From contig NZ_JAMZCY010000009.1 in assembly GCF_024519285.1 (NCBI RefSeq), positions 62,001-126,000 of the forward strand: a stretch of DNA of 64,000 nucleotides. Reading direction: 5' to 3'. The DNA is from Cohnella sp. WQ 127256 (lineage in GTDB: Bacteria; Bacillota; Bacilli; Paenibacillales; Paenibacillaceae). Positions 42,807-51,759 of the stretch are shown in pieces. Each line of letters begins with the position of its first letter. Within the stretch, counting starts at the first letter, position 1. The notes under the pieces are model-generated. The model searched no databases, had not been told where the DNA came from, and saw only the letters and a program-made list of their open reading frames with translations. Made by a program: the position numbers and the translations under genes.

Positions 42807-43553
42807 TCAAGTATTAAAACTGGTCAACAGTGACTTAATGACAAGATACCATCCGTCGACTAGCACAAAGAGCAATATCTTGAACGGAAGCGAAATCATA
42901 ACGGGTGGAAGCATCATCATCCCCATTGCCATCAAAGTACTAGCGACAACCATATCGATAATTAGAAAAGGAATGAAGATCATAAAACCCATTTGAAATG
43001 CCGTTTTTAATTCGCTTATGGCATAGGCAGGAACTAAAACAGTAATTGGAATATCCTGATATGTAGCTGGCTTCTCGGTTTTCGTATAATTCAGAAATAA
43101 AAGCAAATCCTTTTCACGAGTATGCTTATACATGAACTCTTTCATTGGAACAGATGCCTTCTGCAACGCATCTGTTTGGCTAATTTCTCCGGCGAGAAAA
43201 GGCTTCAATGCCGTCTCGTTAACTTGGGAGAAGGTTGGAGCCATAACGAACATAGTCATGAATAAAGCTAACCCGATCAGCACCTGGTTGGGAGGCATCT
43301 GCTGTGTACCGAGTGAAGTTCTAACAAAGCCAAGCACGATGACAATTCTTGTAAAGCTTGTCATTAACACGAGAATGGCTGGCGCTAAACTTAGTACGGT
43401 TATGAGAAGCAATAGGGATAAACCGGATGCTCCTATAGGCTCACTCCCATCTCCGAGAGTAACTCCAACAATAGGCTCGGCATAAGCAGATGCCTGAAAT
43501 CCAATCAGTAACGTTTGAAACATAAGTAAGCTATAAATTATTTTTTTTCTCAT
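42807..43553 (-). CDS. fliP: Flagellar export gate protein FliP
   Basis: 248 residues with a probable cleavable N-terminal signal (MRKKIIYSLLMFQTLLIGF ... ASAYA). Forms the core ring of the export gate. Signatures: LVLMTSFTRIVIVLGFVRTSLGTQQMPPNQVLIGLALFMT (by name, residues about 58-100) and the C-terminal MVVASTLMAMGMMMLPPVMISLPFKILLFVL. ATG overlaps the fliO stop in ATGA. Confidence 0.96.
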   Translation of the reverse strand: MRKKIIYSLLMFQTLLIGFQASAYAEPIVGVTLGDGSEPIGASGLSLLLLITVLSLAPAILVLMTSFTRIVIVLGFVRTSLGTQQMPPNQVLIGLALFMTMFVMAPTFSQVNETALKPFLAGEISQTDALQKASVPMKEFMYKHTREKDLLLFLNYTKTEKPATYQDIPITVLVPAYAISELKTAFQMGFMIFIPFLIIDMVVASTLMAMGMMMLPPVMISLPFKILLFVLVDGWYLVIKSLLTSFNT

Positions 43554-44092
43554 GACTTATCTGTCCGATCTCCGGAACGGCTATCCTCCAACAATTGCTC
43601 CACCTTCTGTCTTCTTTCAGATAGCTGGCGAAGCCGGTTTTCCAACGTTTGCTCAAAGTTTGTATGGTTTACCGTTTCCTTGGAGGAAAAATCATCGTTA
43701 TTTGGATTATTACGCTGAGTCCATTTGCGAAGCCATTCAGGAAGCACTGGTCCCGTATTGGCCATGTTGGAATCGTGTTCAGCCAGCAGAGCGGCGACAG
43801 CTTCAGGCTCTGTTATGGATTCCATCAACGTCACGTCGTCCCCGACACCCAGAACGTAGATTCGACCGTTCCACTCTACGATTTGCATCGATTTGTTCGT
43901 TCCAAGAGGATAACCTCCTAGAGAACGTAACGATCGATTCATTCCCCATCCACGATTTCGTTTAGCAAAAAATCGTAAAATGAGGACAATCAACCCGACT
44001 ATAATTCCGAGGACGAACAATACCCAGATCAAATCCCATGCCGATCCTAATCCGGATACAGGTAGCTCGTCAACGAGCCCATAAGTTCGCAT
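43550..44092 (-). CDS. fliO: Flagellar protein FliO/FliZ
   Basis: 180 residues. One membrane helix (WDLIWVLFVLGIIVGLIVLILRF), then a basic stretch and a FliO domain (SLRSLGGYPLGTNKSMQIVEWNGRIYVLGVGDDVTLMESI, by name). Assists assembly of the FliP ring. The C-terminal tail is rich in N, E, R. The protein is exported with its N-terminus outside or lacks a signal; I cannot decide. Position between cheY and fliP matches fliZ (fliO) of B. subtilis. Confidence 0.88.
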   Translation of the reverse strand: MRTYGLVDELPVSGLGSAWDLIWVLFVLGIIVGLIVLILRFFAKRNRGWGMNRSLRSLGGYPLGTNKSMQIVEWNGRIYVLGVGDDVTLMESITEPEAVAALLAEHDSNMANTGPVLPEWLRKWTQRNNPNNDDFSSKETVNHTNFEQTLENRLRQLSERRQKVEQLLEDSRSGDRTDKS

Positions 44093-44118
44093 GAATCTTC
44101 AACGCTCCTGACTTTAAC

Positions 44119-44481
44119 TTAACCCATTGTTTTCTTGATAGCTTCAATAACACGATCTGCTTGGAATGGTTTTACGATAAAGTCTTTGGCACCCGCTTGA
44201 ATCGCATCGATTACCATAGCTTGTTGACCCATTGCCGAACACATAATCACTTTTACATTTGTATCAAGCTTACGAATTTCTTTCAGAGCCGTAATGCCGT
44301 CCATTTCTGGCATCGTGATATCCATTGTAATTAGATCAGGATTTAATTCCTTATATTTTTCAATAGCTTGTGCACCATCTTGTGCTTCCCCTACTACTTC
44401 ATAACCATTTTTCGTCAAAATATCTCGGATCATCATACGCATGAACGCTGCATCATCTACGATGAGAATGCGATTTCCCAT
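44119..44481 (-). CDS. cheY: Chemotaxis response regulator CheY
   Basis: 120 residues, single receiver domain. Phosphorylated by CheA, then acts on FliM/FliY in the switch. Acidic pocket ILIVDDAAFMR near residue 5, phospho-Asp in LITMDITMPEMDG near residue 54, Ser in VIMCSAMGQQ and Lys in FIVKPF. ATG behind GGAGGAATAAAAA. It lies between fliY and fliO, the usual place in Bacilli. Confidence 0.97.
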   Translation of the reverse strand: MGNRILIVDDAAFMRMMIRDILTKNGYEVVGEAQDGAQAIEKYKELNPDLITMDITMPEMDGITALKEIRKLDTNVKVIMCSAMGQQAMVIDAIQAGAKDFIVKPFQADRVIEAIKKTMG

Positions 44482-44500
44482 TTTTTATTCCTCCGTTTAC

Positions 44501-45712
44501 TTATTGGATTTTTTGGACACGGTCCCATTGACTTACGATATCCGTTACACGAACACCGAAATTTTCATCAATAACGACGACCTCGCCTTTGGCGATCAAT
44601 TTGTTGTTTACTAAGATGTCGACAGGTTCGCCAGCTAGCTTGTCTAGCTCAATAATAGAGCCTTGGGATAGTTCCAAAATATCCTTGATCTGCTTCTGAG
44701 TACGGCCTAATTCTACTGTAACCTTGAGAGGAATATCTAGCAACAGATTAAGATTTGTTTCTTCACCTTGCGTAAACCCGGGTCCTTGAAGATTAGCAAA
44801 CTGCACAGGGTTGACATTTACATTCCGATTAACTCCGCCACCTAATGTTTGTGGGTGAGAAGGCATTGGTGCAGCATAGCTTTGTTGAGGGGCTGCCATC
44901 ATCGGAGGAGCCTGTTGTACAGGTGGTGCGGGTGGAACATGAACTGGTGGGGCAGCTTGTTGAACGGGTTGAGATTGAGCTTGCTGTGGTGCTGGCTCAT
45001 TCGAAACACTACCCATTAGTGAACTAACCAATTCTTTGGCGAACGGGACGGCAAGTAGCTGCATGATCGTCGAGTCAATCAGATCTCCAATTTTGAGACG
45101 GAACGAGATTTTGGCAAACACATTCTCGTTAGGAATGTTGCTCATGCCTGAGTTATTCTTGACGTCCATAATATCAATGCCTGGAGGTGAGATATTAACT
45201 AAACGGTTGAATATCGTCGACATAGAAGTTGCGGATGAACCCATCATCTGATTCATCGCTTCCTGAACAGCACTGATATGAATTTCATTCAGCTCTTCAG
45301 AAGTGACGTTACCATCTCCACCTAACATTAAATCTGCGATAACTTGAGCGTCATGGGATTTAATAACAAGGGAGTTGATTCCCTCGAACCCCTCCACATA
45401 ACTGACATGAACCGCAACATGTGGCTTCGGAAATTCTGATTCAAATCGATCACGTTCAATTGCGGATACTGTAGGCGTTGTGATATCTACTTTCTTACCG
45501 AGAAGCGTAGACAATGCCGTCGCAGCACTTCCAAACGTAATATTTCCGATTTCTCCGAGCGCATCTTGCTCAAGTGGAGTTAAGTATTCATTTATCGATG
45601 GGTCGCCGGCAAGTGGTGCTGCAGGAGCCTCAGCTACTCCTTCAGAGGATTGATTTAATAAAGCATCAATCTCTTCTTGAGATAAATAGTCTTTACTCGT
45701 CATGGATTTCAT
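44501..45712 (-). CDS. fliY: Flagellar switch protein FliY with CheC-type phosphatase domain
   Basis: 403 residues. Switch component that also removes phosphate from CheY-P. N-terminal CheY-binding LSQEEIDALLNQ, two CheC-like sites (LGEIGNITFGSAATAL near 52; VQEAMNQMMGSSATSM near 152), a Pro/Gln-rich linker (about 235-290), and a C-terminal FliN domain (LLLDIPLKVTVELGRTQKQIKDILEL by name). Two candidate ATGs, 45712 (SD 3 nt away) and 45703 (12 nt away), both overlap the fliM end; the true one is not clear. Confidence 0.94.
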   Translation of the reverse strand: MKSMTSKDYLSQEEIDALLNQSSEGVAEAPAAPLAGDPSINEYLTPLEQDALGEIGNITFGSAATALSTLLGKKVDITTPTVSAIERDRFESEFPKPHVAVHVSYVEGFEGINSLVIKSHDAQVIADLMLGGDGNVTSEELNEIHISAVQEAMNQMMGSSATSMSTIFNRLVNISPPGIDIMDVKNNSGMSNIPNENVFAKISFRLKIGDLIDSTIMQLLAVPFAKELVSSLMGSVSNEPAPQQAQSQPVQQAAPPVHVPPAPPVQQAPPMMAAPQQSYAAPMPSHPQTLGGGVNRNVNVNPVQFANLQGPGFTQGEETNLNLLLDIPLKVTVELGRTQKQIKDILELSQGSIIELDKLAGEPVDILVNNKLIAKGEVVVIDENFGVRVTDIVSQWDRVQKIQ

Positions 45713-46694
45713 CTACTCCTTCACTGACGATCTCTTGAATTTGAATCGCCATTTTGTCTCTCACTGTACCAGGGCTGGCAATAAACTTTACCTTATCTCC
45801 AACTTTAACTTGCAAGCCTTCGCCTGTAGGTTTTTGTAAGTCTAAGACATCTCCTATGGCTAGATTCAAAAACTCTTGCACGGAAATTTTAGAGCCGCCT
45901 AATTCAGCAATAATCGGAAGTTTGGCTTTGTTTACCCTTTGCTCAAGTAGGATGACTTCTTCCGGCGCTCTCATCTTCTTCTGAGACACGAACCAATGAT
46001 GAACAGACAATCTTGGCATTATTGGCTCGATGACGACATGCGGGATACATAAGTTTATCATCCCGGTTGTCTCGCCGATCTTCGTGCTTAGAGATATAAG
46101 TGCGATTGTTTCATTTGGAGAAACGATTTGCATAAACTGCGGATTCGTTTCAAGAGCTTCGAGCCGTGGTTGAATATCAATAATCGTTTTCCAAGCTTCT
46201 TGTAGACTTTCTAGTGCTCGACTGAAAATCTTCTCCATAATAATCGTTTCAATTTCTGTCAAGCTGCCAATTTTGCTCGGTGCTATGCCACCACCGCCAA
46301 GCAGCCTGTCCAACATAGCAAATGCAACGTTGGGATGTACCTCTAGAACCATTCGTCCTTCTAAGGGCTCAGCTTCGAAAATGTTCAGAACCGTCATCTT
46401 AGGAATAGAGCGAATGAATTCATCATAAGGCAGTTGCTCGACTTGAACAACACTAATTTGAACGAATGTCCTAAGCTGAGCGGAGAAATATGTTGTTAAA
46501 AATCTAGCAAAGTTTTCGTGAATCCGAGTTAAGCTGCGGATGTGATCTTTTGAAAACCGGGTTGCTCGTTTGAAATCGTATGCGCGTACCTTTTTTTGTG
46601 TATCTTCTTTTTTGAGTTCTTCTGCGTCCATCTCACCTGACGAAAGTGCCGCCAATAACGCATCAATCTCATTCTGCGAAAGTACATCTACCAA
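45693..46694 (-). CDS. fliM: Flagellar motor switch protein FliM
   Basis: 333 residues. Binds CheY-P and sits between FliG and FliY/FliN in the C-ring. N-terminal CheY-binding LSQNEIDALLAAL, middle domain with LLGGGG near residue 125, C-terminal SpoA domain (IAELGGSKISVQEFLNLAIGDVLDL by name). The TTG at 46694 is chosen: GGGGTGA lies 6 nt upstream and the family starts VDVLSQ; the frame stays open 16 codons further up without homology. Overlaps fliY by up to 20 nt. Confidence 0.95.
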   Translation of the reverse strand: MVDVLSQNEIDALLAALSSGEMDAEELKKEDTQKKVRAYDFKRATRFSKDHIRSLTRIHENFARFLTTYFSAQLRTFVQISVVQVEQLPYDEFIRSIPKMTVLNIFEAEPLEGRMVLEVHPNVAFAMLDRLLGGGGIAPSKIGSLTEIETIIMEKIFSRALESLQEAWKTIIDIQPRLEALETNPQFMQIVSPNETIALISLSTKIGETTGMINLCIPHVVIEPIMPRLSVHHWFVSQKKMRAPEEVILLEQRVNKAKLPIIAELGGSKISVQEFLNLAIGDVLDLQKPTGEGLQVKVGDKVKFIASPGTVRDKMAIQIQEIVSEGVDEIHDE

Positions 46695-46787
46695 ATCTCT
46701 CACCCCTTTCTTAAACCAAAACGAAACTGTTGTTTCCGTCAAAGGTCAAAGTGTTCTGACAATAGTTACAGATACGGGCTTTCATTA

Positions 46788-47258
46788 TCAGATTGGAGTC
46801 ATGATAAATCCTTTAATTCCTACCTTCAACAGCTTTCCATCGGATAATACTTCGTTAATAGAATTAATTAATCCCGCTGTAAGCTGATCTTTACCTTTAG
46901 TTCCATTCATATCATCAGGGGTCATCACCCATAATGCGCGATTAATGATCGGTCGAACTTGGTTTTCCTTGATCTTGTCGAACTCTTCCTTAGCTTTCTC
47001 ATTTTCAAATTGGAATGAAAATCCGATTTGAACGACATAATCTGTGTCCGCAAGGTTAGTTCTGATATCAATTAATTCGGATGTGACTTTTACCAACTCA
47101 TCCGCAGATATCGGCTCAATTTTTACATCACCAGCAACTTCCACTGGATCGCTTGCTTTCTTATCCCCAAACAAATCGTTTGCAAAGTAAAAAGCAACAA
47201 CAACGATCAATGAAATCGCTAATAATAGCGAAACGAGCCATGGCAATAATTTTCTCAT
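46788..47258 (-). CDS. fliL: Flagellar basal body-associated protein FliL
   Basis: 156 residues. One N-terminal membrane helix (LPWLVSLLLAISLIVVVAFYF), then an extracytoplasmic stomatin-like domain containing DTDYVVQIGFSFQFENEKAKEEF cut by name. Associated with the stator units. ATG overlaps the flbD stop (ATGA) behind GGAGGGAGCTACGTC. A 93-nt spacer separates it from fliM. Confidence 0.92.
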   Translation of the reverse strand: MRKLLPWLVSLLLAISLIVVVAFYFANDLFGDKKASDPVEVAGDVKIEPISADELVKVTSELIDIRTNLADTDYVVQIGFSFQFENEKAKEEFDKIKENQVRPIINRALWVMTPDDMNGTKGKDQLTAGLINSINEVLSDGKLLKVGIKGFIMTPI

Positions 47259-47488
47259 GACGTAGCTCCCTCCGATTGCGTGTCAGTTGGACCTGTAACA
47301 GCCGCTAACACGCCGATACTGCGTAAGTAATGCCGGGTCGCCCGGATTACATCCGAAGAATTTTCGATAACAATAAACTTCTTTCCTGTCGTAAGCGTAA
47401 TAATCGTGTCCGGTGTGTCTTCCACTGTTTCAATCAATAAAGCGTTAATGTGAAATTTGCTGCCATTAAGGCGAGTCAAGCTTATCAT
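47255..47488 (-). CDS. flbD: FlbD/SwrD family protein
   Basis: 77 residues. Family core: ISLTRLNGSKFHINALLIETVEDTPDTIITLTTGKKFIVIE (by name, whole N-terminal half). In B. subtilis the homologue SwrD (YlzI) supports torque and swarming, probably via the stator. ATG behind GGGGGGG. A strong hairpin lies just upstream of it in the transcript (47507-47540). Confidence 0.9.
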   Translation of the reverse strand: MISLTRLNGSKFHINALLIETVEDTPDTIITLTTGKKFIVIENSSDVIRATRHYLRSIGVLAAVTGPTDTQSEGATS

Positions 47489-47506
47489 TACAGGGCCCCC
47501 CCTAAG

Positions 47507-47540
47507 CTGCCATGGGGAGGGCTGTGCCCTCCCGAGGCAG
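47507..47540 (-). promoter_or_regulatory. Strong intra-operon hairpin between flgE and flbD
   Basis: Nested arms CTGCC/GGCAG and GGGAGGGC/GCCCTCCC with a 3-nt loop. No U-run follows, so it is not a typical terminator. It may be an mRNA stability or processing site before flbD-fliL-fliM. Confidence 0.7.
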
Positions 47541-47549
47541 GAGAATCAA

Positions 47550-48365
47550 TTACCGTTTCAAGTTAACTACTTCTTGTAGAATTTCATCTGATGTTGTGAT
47601 GATTCTGGAGTTCGCTTGGAAACCGCGTTGAGCGACGATCATTTCCGTGAACTCATTCGTCAAATCTACATTAGACATTTCAAGCTGACCTGTTACAATA
47701 GCACCTGCTCCTGTTTCAGGATCACCAGCCGTACCAATAACTAACTCTTCCGCGTCTGCATTAGGAGTCATACGATACAGATTGCCTCCAACTTTCTCAA
47801 GGCCGCTAGGATTTGAAACCACAGCTACTCCAACAAACACCCCAGTAGCTGTCGAAAGTCCTTCTGCATCAATAGAGATAATTTCCCCAGTTTGAGAGAT
47901 CGAGAACGCTTTGACCTCCGCTTCGAGAGTAATTATGTCTCCATCTACAGAGCGTACAAACATTCCGTCAGCATTAACCAATTGGCGGTTAGCATCTAGT
48001 ATAAAGTTACCCGCACGAGTTAAATAGTTCGGACCGTCAGCACCTGGACTAACAACGAAGAATCCATCACCATCAATACGAAGATCAGTTTGAACACCTG
48101 TCGTCATTGCACTACCAGCCGTGTGCAGCGTATCAATAGAAGCTACAGACACACCCAAACCTACTTGCTTAGCGTTGACACCGCCTGATTCTCCTTCAAC
48201 TGGTGCCGTTACTCCTGACATCGTTTGGCTCATGATGTCCTTGAACATAACACGTCCAGCTTTGAAACCTACAGTGTTGACGTTAGCGATATTGTTACCA
48301 ATAACGTCAAGCTTCGTTTGAAATCCACGCATACCAGAAACACCAGAGTACATTGAACGTAACAT
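47550..48365 (-). CDS. flgE: Flagellar hook protein FlgE (FlgG-like short form)
   Basis: 271 residues. Rod/hook family: N-terminal MLRSMYSGVSGMRGFQTKLDVIGNNIANVNTVGFK (by name), DLRIDGDGFFVV, and C-terminal LEMSNVDLTNEFTEMIVAQRGFQANSRIITTSDEILQEVVNLKR (by name). The short form resembles FlgG, but the position after flgD corresponds to the hook gene flgE in B. subtilis. ATG behind GGAGGTAGGCAATTC. I favour hook rather than distal rod because of the flgD-flgE order. Confidence 0.88.
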   Translation of the reverse strand: MLRSMYSGVSGMRGFQTKLDVIGNNIANVNTVGFKAGRVMFKDIMSQTMSGVTAPVEGESGGVNAKQVGLGVSVASIDTLHTAGSAMTTGVQTDLRIDGDGFFVVSPGADGPNYLTRAGNFILDANRQLVNADGMFVRSVDGDIITLEAEVKAFSISQTGEIISIDAEGLSTATGVFVGVAVVSNPSGLEKVGGNLYRMTPNADAEELVIGTAGDPETGAGAIVTGQLEMSNVDLTNEFTEMIVAQRGFQANSRIITTSDEILQEVVNLKR

Positions 48366-48457
48366 GAATTGCCTACCTCCATTAATGGGTGGATTAGAGC
48401 CGCTTCAATCGGTCGGCGGCTTTGGGCTTCCTTGGCAGGACCAGCCCGATCATACAA

Positions 48458-48844
48458 TTAGCTGACGACGACGGCACTATCGATTTGCGTGAAGATATGT
48501 TCTCTCATCGAATTTCCATCCATCGCAGTAACGACGGTTCGATTCGGCACATTGACAATCATAGCAATGTCCTGGAATAACACTAACGAATCCTTTGCAC
48601 CTTTCGCAGCTGCCTGGTCCACTGCATTTGCGATGCGATTAATTTGATCCGGTAATAACTCAATGCCTCTTTGTTGCAAACGCTGCTCGGCGTGATGACT
48701 GAATTTCAACTGTTGGTGTTGGCTAAGTACATCACGGAACGAAATCGTGTGTTCTTGAAGCTTATTCCGATCTACATTGTGGTTGCCTTGAATGGGTGCC
48801 GTACGTCCCGTAGATAAATGTCCAACGAGCATCCGATCACTCAC
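48458..48844 (-). CDS. TIGR02530-like flagellar operon protein
   Basis: 128 residues. Contains LKFSHHAEQRLQQRGIELLPDQINRIANAVDQAAAKGAKDSLVLF (by name, residues about 45-90) and VVTAMDGNSMREHIFTQIDSAVVV at the end, which resemble the TIGR02530 (DUF3766-type) flagellar operon family between flgD and flgE. Function unknown; an assembly or substrate-switch role has been suggested by position. The GTG at 48844 is supported by GGAGGTG 7 nt upstream and overlaps flgD by 8 nt; ATG at 48832 is the alternative. Confidence 0.8.
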   Translation of the reverse strand: MSDRMLVGHLSTGRTAPIQGNHNVDRNKLQEHTISFRDVLSQHQQLKFSHHAEQRLQQRGIELLPDQINRIANAVDQAAAKGAKDSLVLFQDIAMIVNVPNRTVVTAMDGNSMREHIFTQIDSAVVVS

Positions 48845-49307
48845 CTTCAGCCACCTCCGTATCACTGTCCTCAGTAGGTTCAGAGATACTAATAACCTCA
48901 TCAATAGGAACTGTTGCTTCCCCCACCTTGGCGTACTGAACACCATCTTTCCAAATGACGGAAGAAACGGTTCCAAAATATTCAACGACTTCCGTTTTTG
49001 TTTCATTTTGAGCAAGCCACGAAATTTCCTTGCCGATCAGACCGGTTGCCATACCTGCGGACTGTCTAAGTGAAGTCACTTCCTTAGACATGGACATCAT
49101 CTGCTCCAACGACGAGAATTGCGCCATTTGAGCGATAAACTCTTTGTCCTGCATCGGCTGCATTGGATCTTGGTTACGCAGTTGCGTGACTAAGATTTGG
49201 AGAAACTGATCTTTACCCAGCTCCGTTACTGGTTTTCTTGCTGCCGTTTGTACATTTTGTGAAGAATAATAAGGCCAAATATTTTTGGTGCTAATATTAT
49301 CTGCCAC
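48837..49307 (-). CDS. flgD: Flagellar hook assembly protein FlgD
   Basis: 156 residues. Caps the growing hook. Signature LGKDQFLQILVTQLRNQDPMQPMQDKEFIAQMAQFSSLEQM (by name, residues about 30-70). The C-terminal part has the GKEISW beta region but no long FlgD-Ig extension, as in Bacilli. GTG at 49307 is chosen because the upstream GTG at 49316 overlaps the AAGGAGGTG SD itself. The end is acidic (DSDTEVAEGE). Confidence 0.93.
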   Translation of the reverse strand: MADNISTKNIWPYYSSQNVQTAARKPVTELGKDQFLQILVTQLRNQDPMQPMQDKEFIAQMAQFSSLEQMMSMSKEVTSLRQSAGMATGLIGKEISWLAQNETKTEVVEYFGTVSSVIWKDGVQYAKVGEATVPIDEVISISEPTEDSDTEVAEGE

Positions 49308-49331
49308 AGGATTCACCTCCTTTAACCGGTA

Positions 49332-50765
49332 TTACGCTGTGACGTTAATTGAGCTTCCGTAACCGAATTCCTTCAAGGACGAATTTCGCTCAAGCTCAGC
49401 CGCAAATACTGCCGGGTCTTCGTAAGAATCCCCGTTGCTGTTACCATTAGAGCCGGTACCGTTGCCAGAGTTGGACTGCCGTTGCTCTTGATGCATAAAC
49501 GTAGTGCTTGCGTTAGCCGCTGGTTGCTGAACGACCTCAAGTCGTTCTACCTGGAGACCCTGACTGCTCAATGCTGATCTCAATTGTGACATTTGGTTTT
49601 CAAGGAGATCCCGTGCCATTAAATTATCAGTCATAAACTGAGCAGTTAATTGACCGTTATGCATAACAATTCGAATATCGACTTGACCTAGATGTTCAGG
49701 CGTTAGTGTTAGCTTTGCTTCAGAGGTTCCATTTCCTTGTGTTAATTGAAATTGTTTAATTAGGAACTTACTCATCTGCTCCGCAAACTGTTGTACCGGA
49801 ACTTGTGTAGGTATTGTCGCTTTGCCATTTACCGATTCGGTGTTTGCCAATGAGTCGTTCTGCATAAACGTCCATGCAGGCTGAGAATCTGATTGGCTTG
49901 CTTCCTCCGTAGTAACAATAGAAGGAACGACAGCTGTTTGGCTATTGTTCGTTGCAGCAGCTTCGTTGCTGTTCACAACATTAAACCGCCAGATAGGTTC
50001 TCGAAGCGCTTGAATAGGTCGACGTGTTTCCTGTACAACTACTGCTGCCGCTGTCTGAGTCATTGCCTCTTTCGATACCGCAACGCCATTATCAGAAGCT
50101 TTAGTTGTAGCAGACTGACTACTAGTTTCACTAACAGAAGCTGGTACTGCTTGATTAGTTAGACCAGTGTTAGTAGCTTGACTCCCAATGGCATCTAGTT
50201 GTGCTTTAAGCTGACCAATAAAATTAGCCACAAGTTGTGCGCCATCTTTACCCGACGATAATGCCGTAGAGAGCTGCTGCAAAGTTTCACGCAGTGCTTT
50301 AACTACAGGTTTAGCGACGGTTGGATCCAGTACTGGTGTAGCCGTCTTCACTAATTCCGTTGTCACAGCTTCCTCTGAATTCCCAATAGACGAATTCAAG
50401 TTTACTTGTTGCAACACACCTTGGAAGGCCGCCAACAAAGCAGCTAATTCATCCATAGATTCAGAGGATAGAGCCGTGTCGCTTTCTTCTAGCTGCTGTA
50501 ATTGATCTACTAGGTTTGCAAGCATTGCAAGCAAATCTTGTGATTGCTCAACAGAAGTGTCCAAGCCCAACTGTCCAAGTAAACCAGATAGACCATTAGG
50601 CAAAGTCAAGCCACTGTTCGTTGTTGCGGTATTGCTGCTTCCGTCGATTGCTTGCACTAGTGCGCCAGCGAAACCACCACCCAACGTGGAACTGGTTACA
50701 GAACCTGAAGTTGCCGTAACAGTCTTTCCTGAAGTCACTGGTGTCGATGAAATGGCCATGTTCAT
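49332..50765 (-). CDS. fliK: Flagellar hook-length control protein FliK
   Basis: 477 residues. Ruler and switch for hook length. The long N-terminal part is rich in S, T, Q, A and low in structure, typical of FliK; the C-terminal Flg_hook domain has AKLTLTPEHLGQVDIRIVMHNGQLTAQF (by name) and MSQLRSALSSQGLQVERLEV. A Ser/Gly/Asn-rich tail follows. ATG 50765 is chosen over GTG 50774, which is part of the AGGAGGTG SD. Confidence 0.93.
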   Translation of the reverse strand: MNMAISSTPVTSGKTVTATSGSVTSSTLGGGFAGALVQAIDGSSNTATTNSGLTLPNGLSGLLGQLGLDTSVEQSQDLLAMLANLVDQLQQLEESDTALSSESMDELAALLAAFQGVLQQVNLNSSIGNSEEAVTTELVKTATPVLDPTVAKPVVKALRETLQQLSTALSSGKDGAQLVANFIGQLKAQLDAIGSQATNTGLTNQAVPASVSETSSQSATTKASDNGVAVSKEAMTQTAAAVVVQETRRPIQALREPIWRFNVVNSNEAAATNNSQTAVVPSIVTTEEASQSDSQPAWTFMQNDSLANTESVNGKATIPTQVPVQQFAEQMSKFLIKQFQLTQGNGTSEAKLTLTPEHLGQVDIRIVMHNGQLTAQFMTDNLMARDLLENQMSQLRSALSSQGLQVERLEVVQQPAANASTTFMHQEQRQSNSGNGTGSNGNSNGDSYEDPAVFAAELERNSSLKEFGYGSSINVTA

Positions 50766-50803
50766 TTTTTTCACCTCCTTTCATATCGATTTCGCAAGTT
50801 TAC

Positions 50804-51715
50804 TTATGGATTTGCGGGCATAAGCTTGCTAACTAAAGTTGCTGTCAACTTTTTGTTTTGAGTAGACATCTCATCCAAAATCTGAGATCTCGCAGAGTCG
50901 TTTAATACTGATAATGCACGCAGTACTTTACTCTGGTTCGATGCAGCCATCTGAATTAACAGCTCGGCAGCCTTTTGCGGCTTCATTGCTGATAACGTAC
51001 CATTAAGCTCTGCGGTGTCGAGCGTAGAGGTTTGCTTGTCCTGTTTGAGCTCAAGCTCTTTAATCCTCGATTGTAGAGCAGCGATTTCACGATTTTCCAC
51101 AGTATCGGAATCCTTCAATTTCATCGTTACGTCTGCTGCCTTTTTCGGATTCATACGCTCAAGCACTTTGCCCCGCTCAGTCGCGCCCATCTCACCAATG
51201 ACTAGAGCAGACTCATCTAAAGTCATATTTTCTAGTATAGGAGCGGCTTTACTTGGAGTCATCTTTCCATACATTGCGGCTAGGGAAGATATTCGAGCTT
51301 GATAAGCGTCGCTAGTAATCGTCTGATCCGTATTTTCCTTAGTAAACTGATCAACTTTAATTTGCAGCTCATCAATTTGTTTTTTCTGTTGTGCGGTTTG
51401 TTCTGTAGCTTGTTTAAGTGATGTCTCCCGATCTGCGAGAAGCGCGTTTAGCTCCTCTACCTTTGCTTTGGCGTTGTTTACGGTAAGTTCTTCATCTGAG
51501 TTACCTACAGGTTCAGCAGGCTTGGCGGGATCTGGCACTATGGACTTAATAACTGGAATTTTATTCCCGATCTCAAGCGCCGCATTTCTCCACTCAGAGT
51601 TGAACATCAATAAAAGCACACCTAACAATACTGCGGTAAACAAGATCGGGGTAACAAAAAAGAGAAATCGTTCGAAGCCGCTGTAACTACTCTTTTCCAC
51701 ATCCGCGCTCGCCAC
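50804..51715 (-). CDS. ylxF: YlxF, MotE/MgtE N-terminal-like flagellar protein
   Basis: 303 residues. N-terminal membrane helix (FLFFVTPILFTAVLLGVLLLM), coiled coil about 85-135, and a helical MgtE_N-like/MotE-like part with AAMYGKMTPSKAAPILENM and ERGKVLERMNPKKAADVTMKL. The domain repeats as LSAMKPQKAAELLIQM. Similar to YlxF in the fla/che operon; the related MotE is a stator chaperone. GTG 51715 is preferred because GGGGGGAG sits just before it. Confidence 0.85.
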   Translation of the reverse strand: MASADVEKSSYSGFERFLFFVTPILFTAVLLGVLLLMFNSEWRNAALEIGNKIPVIKSIVPDPAKPAEPVGNSDEELTVNNAKAKVEELNALLADRETSLKQATEQTAQQKKQIDELQIKVDQFTKENTDQTITSDAYQARISSLAAMYGKMTPSKAAPILENMTLDESALVIGEMGATERGKVLERMNPKKAADVTMKLKDSDTVENREIAALQSRIKELELKQDKQTSTLDTAELNGTLSAMKPQKAAELLIQMAASNQSKVLRALSVLNDSARSQILDEMSTQNKKLTATLVSKLMPANP

Positions 51716-51759
51716 GATTCTCCCCCCCTTCTCCTGCAATACGTTCTTACACAGTCACT

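Noticed and set aside
48393..48424. Hairpin AGCCGC/GCGGCT between flgE and the TIGR02530-like gene
   Set aside because: Short stem, long loop, no U-run; not clearly a signal.
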